From positions 24,142,001 through 24,206,000 of the forward strand of contig NC_064826.1 of NCBI RefSeq assembly GCF_024166365.1: 64,000 nucleotides of DNA, written 5' to 3'. The translations under genes and the position numbers were made by a program. How positions within the stretch are numbered: the stretch's first letter is position 1; each line of letters begins with the position of its first letter. The notes under the pieces were generated by a model, which had not been told where the DNA came from, made no database searches, and saw only the letters and a list, made by a program, of their open reading frames with translations. This DNA is from Elephas maximus indicus. Lineage: Eukaryota > Chordata > Mammalia > Proboscidea > Elephantidae. Shown in pieces: positions 11,891-23,198 of the stretch.

Positions 11891-12227
11891 TGTGGTTGTT
11901 GTTTGCTGCCCTTGAGTAGGTCCCCAAATCTCGATGACCCCATGCACAATGGAACAAAATGTCTTTGGGTCCTGTGCCATTCCCATGATTGGATGCAGAT
12001 AGGGCCTTTGTGACCTACAGGCTTTTTATAGGCTGATTTTCAGAAGTAGGTAGCTGGGCCTTTCCTCTTAGTCTTAGTTTGGGAGTGCTGACGAAACGTG
12101 GCATCTTGGCAACACACAAGCCTCCACTGACAGACGGATGGTGTCCCTGCACGAGGTGCATTGGCCAGGGATCGAACCCAGGTCTCCCGCACAGAAGGCA
12201 AGAATTCTGCCACTGGACCATCAGTGC
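11891..12227 (-). mobile_element. SINE with tRNA-Gly-like head (type S3)
   Basis: On the minus strand the head at 12227-12157 reads like tRNA-Gly: 'ggtccagtggcagaattc' followed by 'gggttcgatccctggcc'. Next comes a piece matching the RTE 5' leader ('tcagtggaggcttgtgtgttgc', 'cttctgaaaatcagcc'). A piece matching the RTE 3' end closes it ('gacattttgttccattgtgc' to 'cagcaaacaacaacc'). It is therefore built from a tRNA head plus both ends of the RTE. The other copy is at 24215-24548. Confidence 0.75.
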
Positions 12228-13493
12228 CAGGTCCCGTGACACATTACTCTTTAGTCAACTGTCAAACACTTGAGCCTTGATTAAATTCCATAGTCATTTT
12301 TCCCAAACCTGGAGTCAGGCAGAGGAAAGACATCCTATAACCACAGTGGCCAGGCTCTGTGGGCTTCGCTGGTATCCAAGGCCCATTGACATTTTCCTCT
12401 CTAATTCTCCTAGTAATTAACTTAAACTCATATCGCAAAGATTTTCAAACATATACAATGTAAACCAAATACTCTCGCGGACCCCAGTCACCTATCACTT
12501 GTCTTTAACAACAACCACCTCCCATTCTCGTTTTTACCCACTCAGTACCTCCTTCATGCTCATTTTTAGGTGAAATTATTATACATTGAGAGACACAGAT
12601 TTTAACCACTCAATTCTATAAATGGCTACACCCATGTAATTCACATACATATAAAGATATAGAACATTTTTACTACACCAGAAAGTTCCCTGTGTCCCTT
12701 CGCAATCAAGCCACTCTATACTGAGTAACCAGGGTTTTTATTTTTTCCATCACAGATTAATTTAGCCTGTTCTAGAACTTCATTTAAAGGAATCATGCAG
12801 TATGTACTCTTTTGTGTCTAGCTTCTTTCATTCAGTAATTTGTCTGTGAGATTCATCCTCATTATTGGGTATCGCTTCATTCCGTTTCATGGATAAGTAT
12901 TGTTTCATTTAATAAATTAGTAAAATTTGTTTTTCTACTCTATGGATGGCATTTGAGTTGCTTGGGGCTATTATAAATTTTTAATACATATTATAAATAA
13001 AAGCTGTTATGAACCTCTTGTACAAATCTTTTAGTGGACATGTGCACTTATTTTTCTTGGGTAAATATGTAAAGTAGAATAGCTGGGTCTTACAGTAGAT
13101 ATCTCTTTCATTTTATAAGAAATTGACAAAGATGTTTACATATTATTTATACTATTGTGTATTCTCACCCATGGTGTACAAGAATTCCTCAGCAATATTT
13201 GGTGTTTTTAGCTTTTTGTTTTGTTTTAAGCCATCCTAGGGGACAGGAAATAGTTTTATTTGCATTACCTTGGTGCTTGATAATGCTGACAACTTTTTCA
13301 TGTGCTTCTCGCCACTTGTATATTTCACTTTTTGAAGTGTTGGATCAAGTTCTTTGCCCGTTTTTTGTAGGACGGTTTGTCCATTTTTATTGAGTTCTAG
13401 GAGTTCTTTATATGTTTCAGATGCATTTCCTTGTCAAGTATATGTTTTGCCAGTATTTTTCACAGTCTGTGTCTTGCCTATTCATTTTTTAAT

Positions 13494-13547
13494 GTCGGAA
13501 TTGACTCGACAGCCCACGGCAACAGGTTTGGTTTTTTTGTTTGGTTG
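13494..13547 (+). mobile_element. AfroSINE 3' fragment inside L1
   Basis: 'gtcggaattgactcgac', 'caacaggtttggttttttt': only the last ~50 bp of an S1-type SINE. L1 sequence continues on both sides. Confidence 0.7.
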
Positions 13548-13825
13548 ATGAGTAGGAGTTTTAAAATTGATTAAAGTCTAAGTTTTCAACCTGCTTTTAA
13601 TTTTTATGGCATTGTATCTATGCTGTTGAAGAGATCTTTGTTTGCTTGATCCTAAGTCTTGAAGACTTTCCTTTCCCATTGGGTTGCTTTGGAGAGTTTA
13701 TTTTTGGAAAATCAAGTACATGCATAAATGTGGGGCTACATCTGGGTTTTCCTTTCTGTTCCAGTGATAGGCATTTCTCTTCCTATTCCAACATCCCATT
13801 GTTATTTTTACTGTTGATTTATAAC

Positions 13826-16406
13826 TGTTGTTGTTAGGTCCTATCTAGTCAGTTCCAACTCATAGCTGTCCTATGTACAACAGAATGAAACACTGCCTGG
13901 TCCTGCACCATCCTTACAATCATTGTTATACTTGAGCCCATTGTTGCAGCCACTAGGTTATTCATCTCATTGAGGGTCTTCATCTTTTTCACTGACCCTT
14001 TGCTTTACCAAGCATGATGTTTTCTCCAGGGACTGATCCCTCCAGATAACACGTCCAAAGTATGTGAGACGTAGTCTTGCCATCCTTGGATCTAAGGAGC
14101 ATTCTTGTTGTACTTCTTTCTAGACAGGTTTGTTTGTTCTTTTGGCAGTCTGTGGTATATTCAATATTTGCCAACACCAAAATTCAAAGGCATAAATTCT
14201 TTGATTTTTCCTTACTCGTTGTCCAGCTTTCGCATACATATGAGGTGACTGAAAATACCGTGGCTTGGGCAAGGCACACCTTAGTCTTCAAGGTGACATT
14301 TTTGCTTTTCAACACTTTAAAGAGGTCTTTTGCAGTAGATTTGCCCAATGAAATGCATCTTTTCATTTCTTAACTGCTGCTTCCATGGGCATTGATTGTG
14401 GATCCCAGTAAAATGAAATCCTTGACAACTTCAATGTTTTCTCCATTTACAATGATGTTGCTTCTTTGTCCAGTTGTGGGGATTTTTGTTTTCTTTATGT
14501 TGAGGTGGAATCCATACTGAAGGCTGTGGTCTTTGATCTTCATCAGTAAGTGCTTCAAGTCCTCTTCACTTTCAGCAAGCAAGGTTGTGTTATCTGCATA
14601 TCATAGGTTGTTAATGAGTCCTCCTCCAATCCCGATGCTCCATTCTTCTTCATATAGTCCAGCTTCTCGGATTATTAGCTCAGCATACAGACTGAATAGG
14701 TATGGTGAAAGGATACAACCCTGATGCACACCTTTCTTGACTTTAAACCACGCAGTATCTCTTTGTCCTGTTCAAATAACTGCCTTTTTATCTATGTACA
14801 GGTTCCTCATGAGCACAATTAAGTGTTCTGGAATTTCAATTCTTAGCAATTTTTTCCATAATTTGTTATGATCCACACAGTCGAACACGTTTGCATAGTC
14901 AACGAAACACAGCTAAACACCTTTCTGATATTCTCTGCAATGATATCCCTTGTTCCACATCCTCTGATTCCAGTTTGAATTTCTGGCAGTTTCTTGTAGA
15001 TGTATTGCTGTCGCTGCTTTTGAATGATCTTCAGCAAAATTTTACTTGTATCTGGCATTCTGGCGTGTGTGCACCTAGTCTCCGTTGATCTGCCAGAGAC
15101 ACCCTGGGCGCCAATCCTAGTCCCCTGCACGGCCCCATTTCTGCTCCGACAAGATGAAAGAAACTATCATGAATCAAGAGAAACTCGCCAAACTGCAGGC
15201 ACAAATGTGCATTGGTGGAAAAGGAACTGTTTGCAGAAAGAAGAAGGTGGTTTCATAGAACAGCTATAACAGATAATAAAAAAACTTTAGTTCTCCTTAA
15301 AGAAATAGGGGTAAACACTATCTCTGGTATTGAAGAGGTGAATATGTTTACAAACCAAGGAACAGTGATCCACTTAAACAATCCCGAAGTTCAGGCATCT
15401 CTGGCAGCAAACACTTTCACCACTACCGGCCATGCTGAGACAAAGCAGCTGACAGGAATACTACCCAGCATCTTAAGCCAGCTCAGTGCAGACAGTCTGA
15501 CTAGTTAAAGAGGACTGGCCCAAGCTCTGCCCAAACAATATGTGGATGGAAAAGCACCACTGGCTGCTGGAGAGGATGATGATGATGAAGTTCCAGGCCT
15601 TGTGGGGAATTTTGATGAGGCATCCAAGAGTGAGGCAAACTGATTTAAGTCAACTTCCAAAGGAGATGAAGCTTGAAGAAGTTACTCGGAGCTGCTATTT
15701 TATATTATGACTGCTTTTTAAAATTGTTTCATTTATGGATCTGCGAAAATCTAGATATCTAAAATTTTTAAGCCCAAGCCTTTTGGACATTGCAGCTCTT
15801 TTCAGTTTTTGCTTACACTTAATTCATTCTTTGCAGCCAATTAAGTGGAACAAGCCTGGGAATAAAATTTGAAACAAAGATTAATTAATAAAGTTCTTTG
15901 CCTAGTAAAAAGAAAAGAAAAATTTACTCGTGTGTGATATTAGTGATATTGTTTGACTATTTCCACATTCAGTTGGATCACCTTTCTTGAGAATATGTGG
16001 AAATATGGATCTCTTCCATTTGGATGGCCAGGTAGCTGTCTTCCAAATTTCTTGGCATAGACAAATGAGCACTTCCAGTGCTGCATCCATTCGTTGAAAC
16101 ATCCCAGTCGGTATTTTGTCAGTTCCTGGAGCCTTGTTTTTCACCAATGGCTTCAGCCCAGCTTGCACCTCTTCCTTTAGTACCATCAGTTCCTGATCAT
16201 ATGCTACCTCCTGAAATGGTTGAATTTCGACCAATTTGTTTTTGGTATAGTGACTCTGTGTATTCCTTTAATCTTTTTTTTTTTTTTTTTTTGATGCTTC
16301 TTGTGTTGTTTAATATTTTCCCAGTAGAATCCTTCAATACTGCAACTTGAGGCCTGAATTTTTTCTTCAGTTTTTTAGCTTGAGAAATGCCAAATGTGTT
16401 CTTCTG
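13826..16406 (-). mobile_element. RTE (BovB-clade) LINE, 5'-truncated, inside L1
   Basis: Starts with the complementary 3' end (TTG)n plus 'ttaggtcctatctagtcag' and runs toward the element's 5' side, ending within 'ttgagaaatgccaaatgtg'. The 9-bp duplication 'gatttataa' flanks it (13816-13824 and 16407-16415), marking a clean insertion into the L1. Reverse-transcriptase fragments are visible on the minus strand, including the catalytic-motif position near 14589-14600, which reads YADN here instead of YADD. The frame is broken throughout. A BTF3 retrocopy (15049-15915) interrupts it. Confidence 0.9.
15049..15915 (+). pseudogene. BTF3 processed pseudogene (NAC beta subunit)
   Basis: A retrocopy of the mRNA for basic transcription factor 3, the beta subunit of the nascent polypeptide-associated complex, which binds nascent chains at the ribosome. 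The remnant of the reading frame starts at ATG 15154 ([17 protein letters not shown]) and reaches the ancestral stop at 15641-15643. It keeps the central stretch [17 protein letters not shown], the AETKQLT motif and the acidic C-terminal end (EDDDDEV). There are no introns. An extra T near 15250-15252 shifts the frame, and a premature TAA lies at 15506-15508. The 3' UTR with AATAAA (15889-15894) and an A-rich tail follows. The flanks are an imperfect target duplication (aaaattttacttg at 15036-15048; aaaaatttactcg near 15918-15930). It sits in an RTE, so it is younger than that RTE. Not functional. Confidence 0.95.
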
Positions 16407-17125
16407 GATTTATAATACTTTTATTAAAGAAGGTAGTGTAAGTCCTCTAAGTTTGATCTTTTTCAAAATTCTTTTGGCTCTTCTAAGTCCTTTTTGTTAC
16501 CATATAAATTTTAAAATCAGTTTGTCAATTTCTACCAAACAACAACAAAAAAAGGCTGCTATGATTATAATTTGCATTGTGTTGAATCTATAGTAAAATT
16601 TGGGAACAATTGGTACCTTAGATACATCGAGTCATCCATCCTATGACACTATATAGCTCTCTGTTACATCTTCTTTAATTTGTCTCGGCAAGGTTTCATA
16701 GTTTTAAATGTAAAAGTCTTGTAAGAATTTTGTTCAATTTATTACTAAGTGTTTTGTGTTTTCTGTTGCTCTACTGCTTGATTTTGTTTAAGTTTTACTA
16801 TAAATTATTTGGTCTAGAATTTCAAAAATACAATTAATATTTGCATTTTGTGAGCTGTTTAGTTCTTGTGGTTGATTTTTCAGATATCTTAGTATTCTTT
16901 ATTAAACAATTATGTCATCTCCAACTAGAAATGTTTTTATTTCTTCCTTTCTTATCCTTATGCCTTTTCTCTTTTCTTGTCTTATTACAGTGATCAGTGC
17001 TTCCATGGTAATAATACTACAACGTTGAATAAAAGTGATGAGTGTGGGCATTCTTGCCTTGTTCCTGACCTTAGGGTTAAAGCATTCCATTTTACATCAT
17101 TTAGGATGACAAAACATGTGCTTAG

Positions 17126-18140
17126 AGCATCTTCTGTTATTCTAAAACGCTCACAGTTTCATCTATTATTGTCAGCAAGTTATCGCACGTTCTGCTTCAC
17201 TGAGAAAACAAGACTACAAACAAAACTTGATTTTTATCTGTCTTTTCCTGTTACAATGGAAGAGGCTACCATCATGCAATCTAATCCCTGTACTGTGTGA
17301 TCTATACCTTTTACTTTTTCAAGACAGAGATTCCTGATACACACATTCTATTTTCAGATTGTTTCTCTCAGCCTGTGTTCTCTTCACATTTCCAAATCCT
17401 CAAATATCTCTTATATTTAAAAAAAAAAAAAAAATGAGGAAACTATCTCAACCTCTTATCCCCTCCCAGATATATTCTGGATCTTTCTTCTGAATAACAC
17501 TCATACTTCTTCAAAGTGGTGTCTATGCTCACAACTGCATCCTCTCACCACCTATACATCTCTTCAGACCTGAGTTTTTAATTATTAGTTAAACTTCTGC
17601 TATTAGTTCCAAGGTATTTCAGACATAACCACAGTTAAACTGAAGTAATCACATTTATTCAAACTATCCCCTACCAATACACCCTAACTGAAATATTAAA
17701 AATGGAAACTTGGAAATATCCTGACATCCTCTTTCTTACTCTCCCTCCCCATATATTCAAGTAATCACTAAGCCATTTAATTACACCTCTTTAATATCTT
17801 TCAAATCCCTTCTGACTGTTTCACTATGGACTCTGTTTTCTAGTCCACATTACCAAAAATACCTTTTAACCAGAGGAACCAAGTTTCCTATTCTAAAATC
17901 TTTTTTTTTCTTCCTCTTTTATGTCAAAATCTCATTATTTTCAGGATGATAATATGTCTGTTTTCCCCTGAGGCTTGAGAGGTAATATGACAAATTTCTC
18001 TCTAAAGAAATGTCTTTCTTTCTTTCTAAAGAAAACATTGTGTGAGAATTCTGGGAGGTCTTCTTAATAAGAAAGATTTCACTCTTCTTCTCCCTTGATG
18101 CCAAGGAAGGAGAATATACTATGGCTGGAATTCCAGCTAT
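17126..18140. other. Mostly unassigned; part resembles an ancient LINE
   Basis: Segments such as 'cttcactgagaaaacaagactacaa', 'cctgttacaatggaagaggc' (17190-17265) and 'ggtgtctatgctcacaactgc' (about 17518-17540) look like an ancient plus-strand LINE (L2/CR1-type), but only weakly. An A-run lies near 17421-17435. No gene is seen. Confidence 0.35.
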
Positions 18141-18141
18141 T

Positions 18142-18533
18142 GTTGTTGTTAGGGGCTGACTCATAGCAAGTCTACATACAACAGAACAAAACAGTTCCCA
18201 ATCCTGTACCATCCTCACATTTGTAGCTATATTTAAGCCTATTGTTGCAGCTACTGTTCAATCTTTCTCGTTGAGGGTCTTCCTCTTTTTTGCTGACTTT
18301 CTGCTTTACCAAGCATGATGTCCTTCTCCAAGGACTGGCCCCTCCTGCTTTACCAACCATGGAGTTCTTTTCCAGGAATAAGTCCATTCTGCTAACATGT
18401 CCAAAGTAGGTGAGATGAAGCCTTCCCATCCTCACTTCTAAGGAGTATTATGTCTGTACTTCTTCCAAGACGAATTGTTTTTTCTTCTGGAAGTCCACGG
18501 TATATTCAGTATTCCTCACCAACATAATTTTGC
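18142..18533 (-). mobile_element. RTE LINE, 3' end only
   Basis: Begins with the complementary 3' terminus 'tgttgttgttaggggctgac' and runs through 'aagcatgatgtccttctcc' and 'ccaaagtaggtgag' to 'ttcctcaccaac'. It contains a short internal duplication: 'ctttaccaagcatgatgtcc' is followed about 45 bp later by 'ctttaccaaccatggagttc'. 5'-truncated, no intact frame. Confidence 0.85.
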
Positions 18534-18689
18534 TTTTTTATTATAATACATTAAATTATGGAATAAATATTAAGAATTTCAGGCAGCCATCTTGAATTAA
18601 GAAATCAAGAACCGTATTATACCTTGCCAGACCAGGGATCTGGAGATGCCTGAATCTTTGCTGTCTTAATAAAGTTCTCATATAAAGTC

Positions 18690-19165
18690 TGGAATGTCTA
18701 TATTTGTATTTCTTTTATGAGCTATAGCAGACCTTTGTGGATTTAGGCCACTATGGTCTGGATCTTCTTTATATATAACTATACCAAATACTAATCATTA
18801 CATCCCTCAATTCCATGTACCATACTCTACCCAGTATATACCCAGTGCCATACTCTACACCAGAATAATTCGATCATGTCATTCTTCTTATTAAACCCTT
18901 TAAGAGGCTTTGCATTACCATAAAATACTATTTCATCTATGAATCAACTTTTCCCAGGTCCCTCAAGGTGGTTTCGAGTGTTCTTCCTCTGTAGTATCAA
19001 GGGCCAAGTTTTTATCCCTATCATAGATATTATAACCCTGAGTTAAAGTTTCCTGTTTATCTCTTTATCTCTCAGAGATGTCTTTGAAAGTTACTTTAAC
19101 TCTCCTCGTTTATACTATAGGACATTCTAGATACTTAATGCATATTTGTTGAATTTTAGGTAGAA
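18690..19165 (+). repeat. L2 LINE, 3' end (diverged)
   Basis: 'tcattcttcttattaaaccctttaagaggc' followed further on by 'cttaatgcatatttgttgaat' matches the layout of an L2 3' end (cttaaaacccttcaatggc ... caataaatatttgttgaatg). Very diverged; the left boundary is uncertain. Confidence 0.45.
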
Positions 19166-20270
19166 ATATCAAATGCTCTACTTTTTTATATTCTAATTGG
19201 AAATTAGAATGTCATCAGGTCTTTAAATTTTAAAAGAAATTTACTATAAAAGGGTTTAAATGGTTATGGATAAATATATATTTGAATATACAACAGTTTT
19301 AGATATATACATATATGACAGCTTACATATTTGAATATATAAATATATATCAGATATTTCGGAACAGAATATTCTAACTTTCAAACATTTGAGTGCAGAG
19401 AGCTCTCCACTGTCCTTCAGTAAGGGTATTCTCATTGCATATGCATCCACCTTAACATCTGTGCCATTTTGTTTTGAATGTTTGGTACGGAAATTATTCA
19501 ACAGGTACCCCAGCTGTCAAAGCCTGCCATTTGTGATGCTTCAACAAGCAGCGCAGACACTTCAAACTCTATTGCACCTGAGCTGGGGAGAAACTCCTCT
19601 GGGAGCTGCTGCCTTAAATGTTTCAAGGCAGACATAGGACTCTTACACTTCTCAACATCAGGTCCCCGCATCCCTGCAAAATTGGTCTTCGCTGATCCAC
19701 TCCTTATTTTTCACCTGGGGTGACAGCCATATGATTGATATTGTTTACTGAAGTCTCTACCAGGCCTTTACTTACTGTCTTATCTTTGACATCTTACTTA
19801 TCTCTAGTGCCTTGCTTGTCAGTTATTTATTTCCTGCATTAATTATTTCTTTATTTAATGGTGACCTTGCTCTGAAAGGCTGACGCACATTTATTTAATA
19901 TCATGAAAAGTGTGAGTAGTAGAGAAAGGAGAGAGGGATGAGAGAAAACAATATAAGAAAAATTTTAAACTACTTCTGAGAGGCACTTCCAAACATCTTT
20001 GTGATATGGAGAATATTTTTACATGAGGCACTCTTGCATTATTTTATGGAAAAATATTGTTTCAAAGAATGTTGCACTATTTAAGGTTTGAGACAGGGGA
20101 ATATCACTCAGTTTCTATTTCTCTAAACCTGTTATTATTCATCGTTGTTGATGTCTCCTTAGTGTACCCCACCCTCTATGCCAGAAACCTTGAAACAACC
20201 ACCTTCAAAATCACCTTCTCATGTTCACACATTCAGAAAGTGCTATTAAATCTATTGTATTTACTAATTT
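19166..20270. other. No recognised feature
   Basis: An AT-rich region with TATA-type runs near 19270-19360, followed by moderately mixed sequence. Overlapping open frames of about 80 codons at 19389-19723 have no recognisable domain. No repeat named. Confidence 0.4.
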
Positions 20271-21515
20271 GGACAATAGTTATTCAACCTTTACCGCATA
20301 CCTGGACTTTGATATACGCTGGGATGAAATGTAAGCCAAATCCTTGACATCATGGATCTTATGGACAGGTATGAGAGACAGGCATTAATCAAGTCATATC
20401 CCAAACAAGTGCAGTCACACCACATAAATATGAAAGAGAATCCTTTAGTGCTCTCAATGCATAGAACAAAACATTCCTGAAACAGTCATGCATTGTGTTA
20501 AAGCCTGAAGGAAGAATAGGCCCTAAACAGATGGAGGAGGTTTGGAGTGTTTCAGACAAAAGGAATAACATGTGAAAAAGCTCAGTGAAAGGGGGCTGTT
20601 ATGTTCGAGAAGCTAATAGAAGGTCCTGTAGTGGCTATATGAACTACAAGACTGAAAATTGTTTCAAAATGAGTCTAGAGAAGTTTACTGGGAACATTCT
20701 CGTTCCAAAACATATTAAAGACTATGGCCCTTAGTATATAAGCTATTTGAAGCCATTGTTTTACCTTAAGCTAGGGATAGAAAATGTGGGATTGATAAGA
20801 TCGAATTTGGGTTTTGAAAGGAAATCACTCAGTTGTGTACAGAAAAGGCTGTAAGAGAGTAGTAATGATTATGGGATATTAGTTTAGTCACTAGTAAGAA
20901 AGAAGATCTTTCTTTCTCTCACAAACACACAAGATGTTTTTAAAGATCCCTTATGGTTCTCTGAATTGTTATATTTGGTGGATAGTGGGAAAGGACCAGG
21001 TTTAATGGAATGGAGAATCATAAAGTTTGGACATGCTGATTTTAAGATGCCTCAGAGAAAGCCAAGGGGAAATGTCAAATAGGCAATTGGGTATATAGAT
21101 CTGAGCTTAAAAATTCTAGGCTAGTGATATAAATCTGAAGTAACTGCATATGAGACATAATTAAACCCAAGATGCATATGTTATTGCCTCAGTGTGAGAG
21201 GAGAAGGAGACCCATGATTGAGATGTGGTGACCTTTAGCACATAATGGCCAGGGAGAGAATAATGAAATTACAAAGCAGATCAAGAAGTAACCAGAAAGA
21301 TAGAAATAAAATCAGAGAGTGGTATCATAAAAGGCAAAGGAAAAGAGTGCTTCAAAAGGGAATATTCGGCCAAGAGAAATGAAAGTATATGTCTAAACAA
21401 AGACTTGCACATCAGTGTTCATAGCAGCACTAACTGTCATAGCCCTAAACTGTAAGCCTTCTAAAGACCCATCAGCTAGTGAACGGTGAAACATGTTATG
21501 GAATACTGTTATTAC

Positions 21516-22477
21516 TGTTGTTGTTGTTGTTAGGTATAGTAGAGTCAGTTCTGACTCATAGTGATCCTACGTACAAGAGAATGAAACACTGCCTGGTTCT
21601 GCACCATCCGCACAGTTGTTGCTACTCTTGAGCCCATTGTTTCAGCCACTGTGACAATCCATCTCATTAAGGGTCATCCTCCTTTCGTTGGCCCTCTACT
21701 TTACCAAGCATGATGTCCTTCTCCAGGGACTGCTCTCTTCTGTTAACACGTCTAAAGTATGTGAGACAAAGTCTCACCGTCCTCAATGCTAAGGAGCATT
21801 CTGGCTATACTTCTTCCAAGGCAGATTTGTTCATTCTTCTGACAGCTCATGGTATATTCAATATTCTTCTCCAACACAATTCAAAGGCGTCAATTCTTCT
21901 TCAGTCTTCCTTATTAATTGTCCAGCTTTTTCACGCACAGGAGGTGACTGAAAACACCATGGCTTGGGACAGGTGCACCTTAGTCCTCAAAGTGACATCT
22001 TTGCTTTTTAACACTTTAAAGAAGTCTTTCGCAGCAGATTTGGCTAATTGTAATGCGTTGTATGAATTCTTGAGTCCTCCTTCCATGGGCCTTGATTGAG
22101 GATCCAAGTAAAATGAAAACCTTGAGAATTTCAATTTTTTCTCCATTTATCATCATGCTGCTTATTGGTCCAGTTGTGAAGATCTTTTGTTTTCTTTATG
22201 TTGAGGTGTAATCCTTACTGAAGGCTGTGGTCTGATTTTCATCAATAAGTGCTTCAAGTCCTCCCATTTTCAGCAAGCAAGGTTGTGTCATCTGCATATC
22301 ACAGGTTGTTAATAAATCTTCCTCCAACCCTGATTCCCATTCTTTTTCATATAGTCCAGCTTCTCTGATTATTTGCTCAGTATACAGCTAGCATAAGTAT
22401 GGTTAAAGGATACAACCCTGACACACACCTTTTCTGATTATAAACCACACAGTATCCCTGTGTTCTGGTCAAACCAC
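21516..22477 (-). mobile_element. RTE LINE, 5'-truncated, inside L1
   Basis: The (TTG)n 3' terminus at 21516 leads through 'accaagcatgatgtccttctcc' and 'tgcttttt aacactttaaag' to 'gttctggtcaaaccac'. The reverse-transcriptase metal-binding motif YADD is preserved (22287-22298, minus strand), but a stop codon lies immediately before it and the rest of the frame is broken. Confidence 0.88.
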
Positions 22478-22671
22478 TGATAATGAGACAAAATTCATTA
22501 GTGCTTTCCTGAGTCTGGGGTTCAGGGGAAAAGACTGACTTCAAAGGAGTAGGAGGGAACATTGTGGGAAATATTACATATCTTGAATGTTGTGGAAGTT
22601 AAAAGACTGTATATAATTTTATAAAATCATCAAACTGTATTTAAGCTGATGAATTCGATTTGATACAAACT

Positions 22672-22837
22672 AAAAAACCAAATCCATTGCCGTCGAGTTG
22701 ATTCTGACTGATAGCAACCCTATAGGACAGAGAAGAACTGCCCCAAGAGAGGTTCCAAGGAGCACCTGGTGGATTTGAACTGCCAACCTTTTTGTATGGC
22801 AGACATAGCTCTTAATCACTATGCCACCAGCATTTCC
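22672..22837 (-). mobile_element. AfroSINE (type S1) with target duplication
   Basis: 'ccattgccgtcgagttgattc', 'ccaaggagcacctggtggattt', 'gccaccag'. The flanks 'tgatacaaact' (22661-22671) and 'tgatacaagct' (22838-22848) form an 11-bp target duplication with one change. Confidence 0.92.
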
Positions 22838-23007
22838 TGATACAAGCTAGACCTCAATATATCTGGGGAATCAAAGGAGTGGTGAGTCAGCAATATCAAA
22901 TGCTACTGAAAGGCCAGGTGTGCCTGAGGCTGAAAAATATCCACTGGGTTCAACACCGTGTGTTTGTTGGGAGTTGACTCAAGATGAAGGCTTAGTTGAT
23001 AACACTT

Positions 23008-23198
23008 GAAAAAACAAAACAAAACCCACAACCGATGAGTCGATTCCAACTCATAGCCATCTCATAGAGTTTTTAAGGCTGTGACTCTCTACAGAAGCAG
23101 ATTGCCGTATCTTTCTCCTTCGGAGCCACTGGTGGTTTCCAACCGCCAACCTTTTGGTTAGCAGTCAATCGTTTTAGCCACTGTGCCACCAGGGCTCC
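23008..23198 (-). mobile_element. AfroSINE (type S2)
   Basis: 'gagtcgattccaactcatagcc', 'tacagaagcagattgcc', 'ttggttagcagtcaatc', 'gccaccagggctcc'. Probable flanking duplication 'aacacttga' (23001-23009) and 'aacatttga' (23202-23210). Confidence 0.9.

Larger units (their letters stand above)
12420..17125 (-). mobile_element. Old L1 LINE (ORF2 end and 3' region), interrupted
   Basis: Minus-strand L1 in three segments: about 12420-13493, 13548-13825 and 16407-17125. Landmarks on the plus strand include 'tttgagttgcttggggctatt', 'tagctgggtctta', 'ttttattgagttctaggagttctttata', 'cagtctgtgtcttgcctattcattttt', 'ttgtcaatttctacc' and 'ggcattcttgccttgttcctgacc'. These are typical of L1 ORF2 and 3' sequence read in reverse. 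The frame is heavily broken. Its order resumes after the RTE, which shows the RTE inserted into the L1. Confidence 0.8.
21374..22860 (+). mobile_element. Old L1 3' end, interrupted
   Basis: Plus-strand L1 tail: 'gtctaaacaaagacttgcacatcagtgttcatagcagcac' (about 21390-21435), then after the RTE 'gttcaggggaaaagactg', 'aatcatcaaactgtattt' and 'gaattcgatttgatac', with the terminal 'cctcaata' after the SINE at 22672-22837. Three segments in order show two later insertions. Confidence 0.6.
20271..23000 (+). repeat. Ancient interspersed repeat, class unresolved, interrupted
   Basis: 20271-21372 and 22862-23000 read as two halves of one old element. Landmarks are 'cattaatcaagtcat', 'ggaataacatgtgaaaaagc', 'gaagccattgtttta', 'gatgcctcagagaaagcc', 'ggcaattgggtatatagatctgagct', and after the break 'atcaaatgctactgaaaggcc'. 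The order matches an old mammal-wide repeat I remember, but I cannot assign its class with confidence. An L1 3' end sits in the gap, and that in turn holds an RTE and a SINE. Confidence 0.45.

Noticed and set aside
15154..15643. An intact BTF3-like gene
   Set aside because: One frameshift, one premature stop, no introns, an A-rich tail and target duplications show a dead processed copy.
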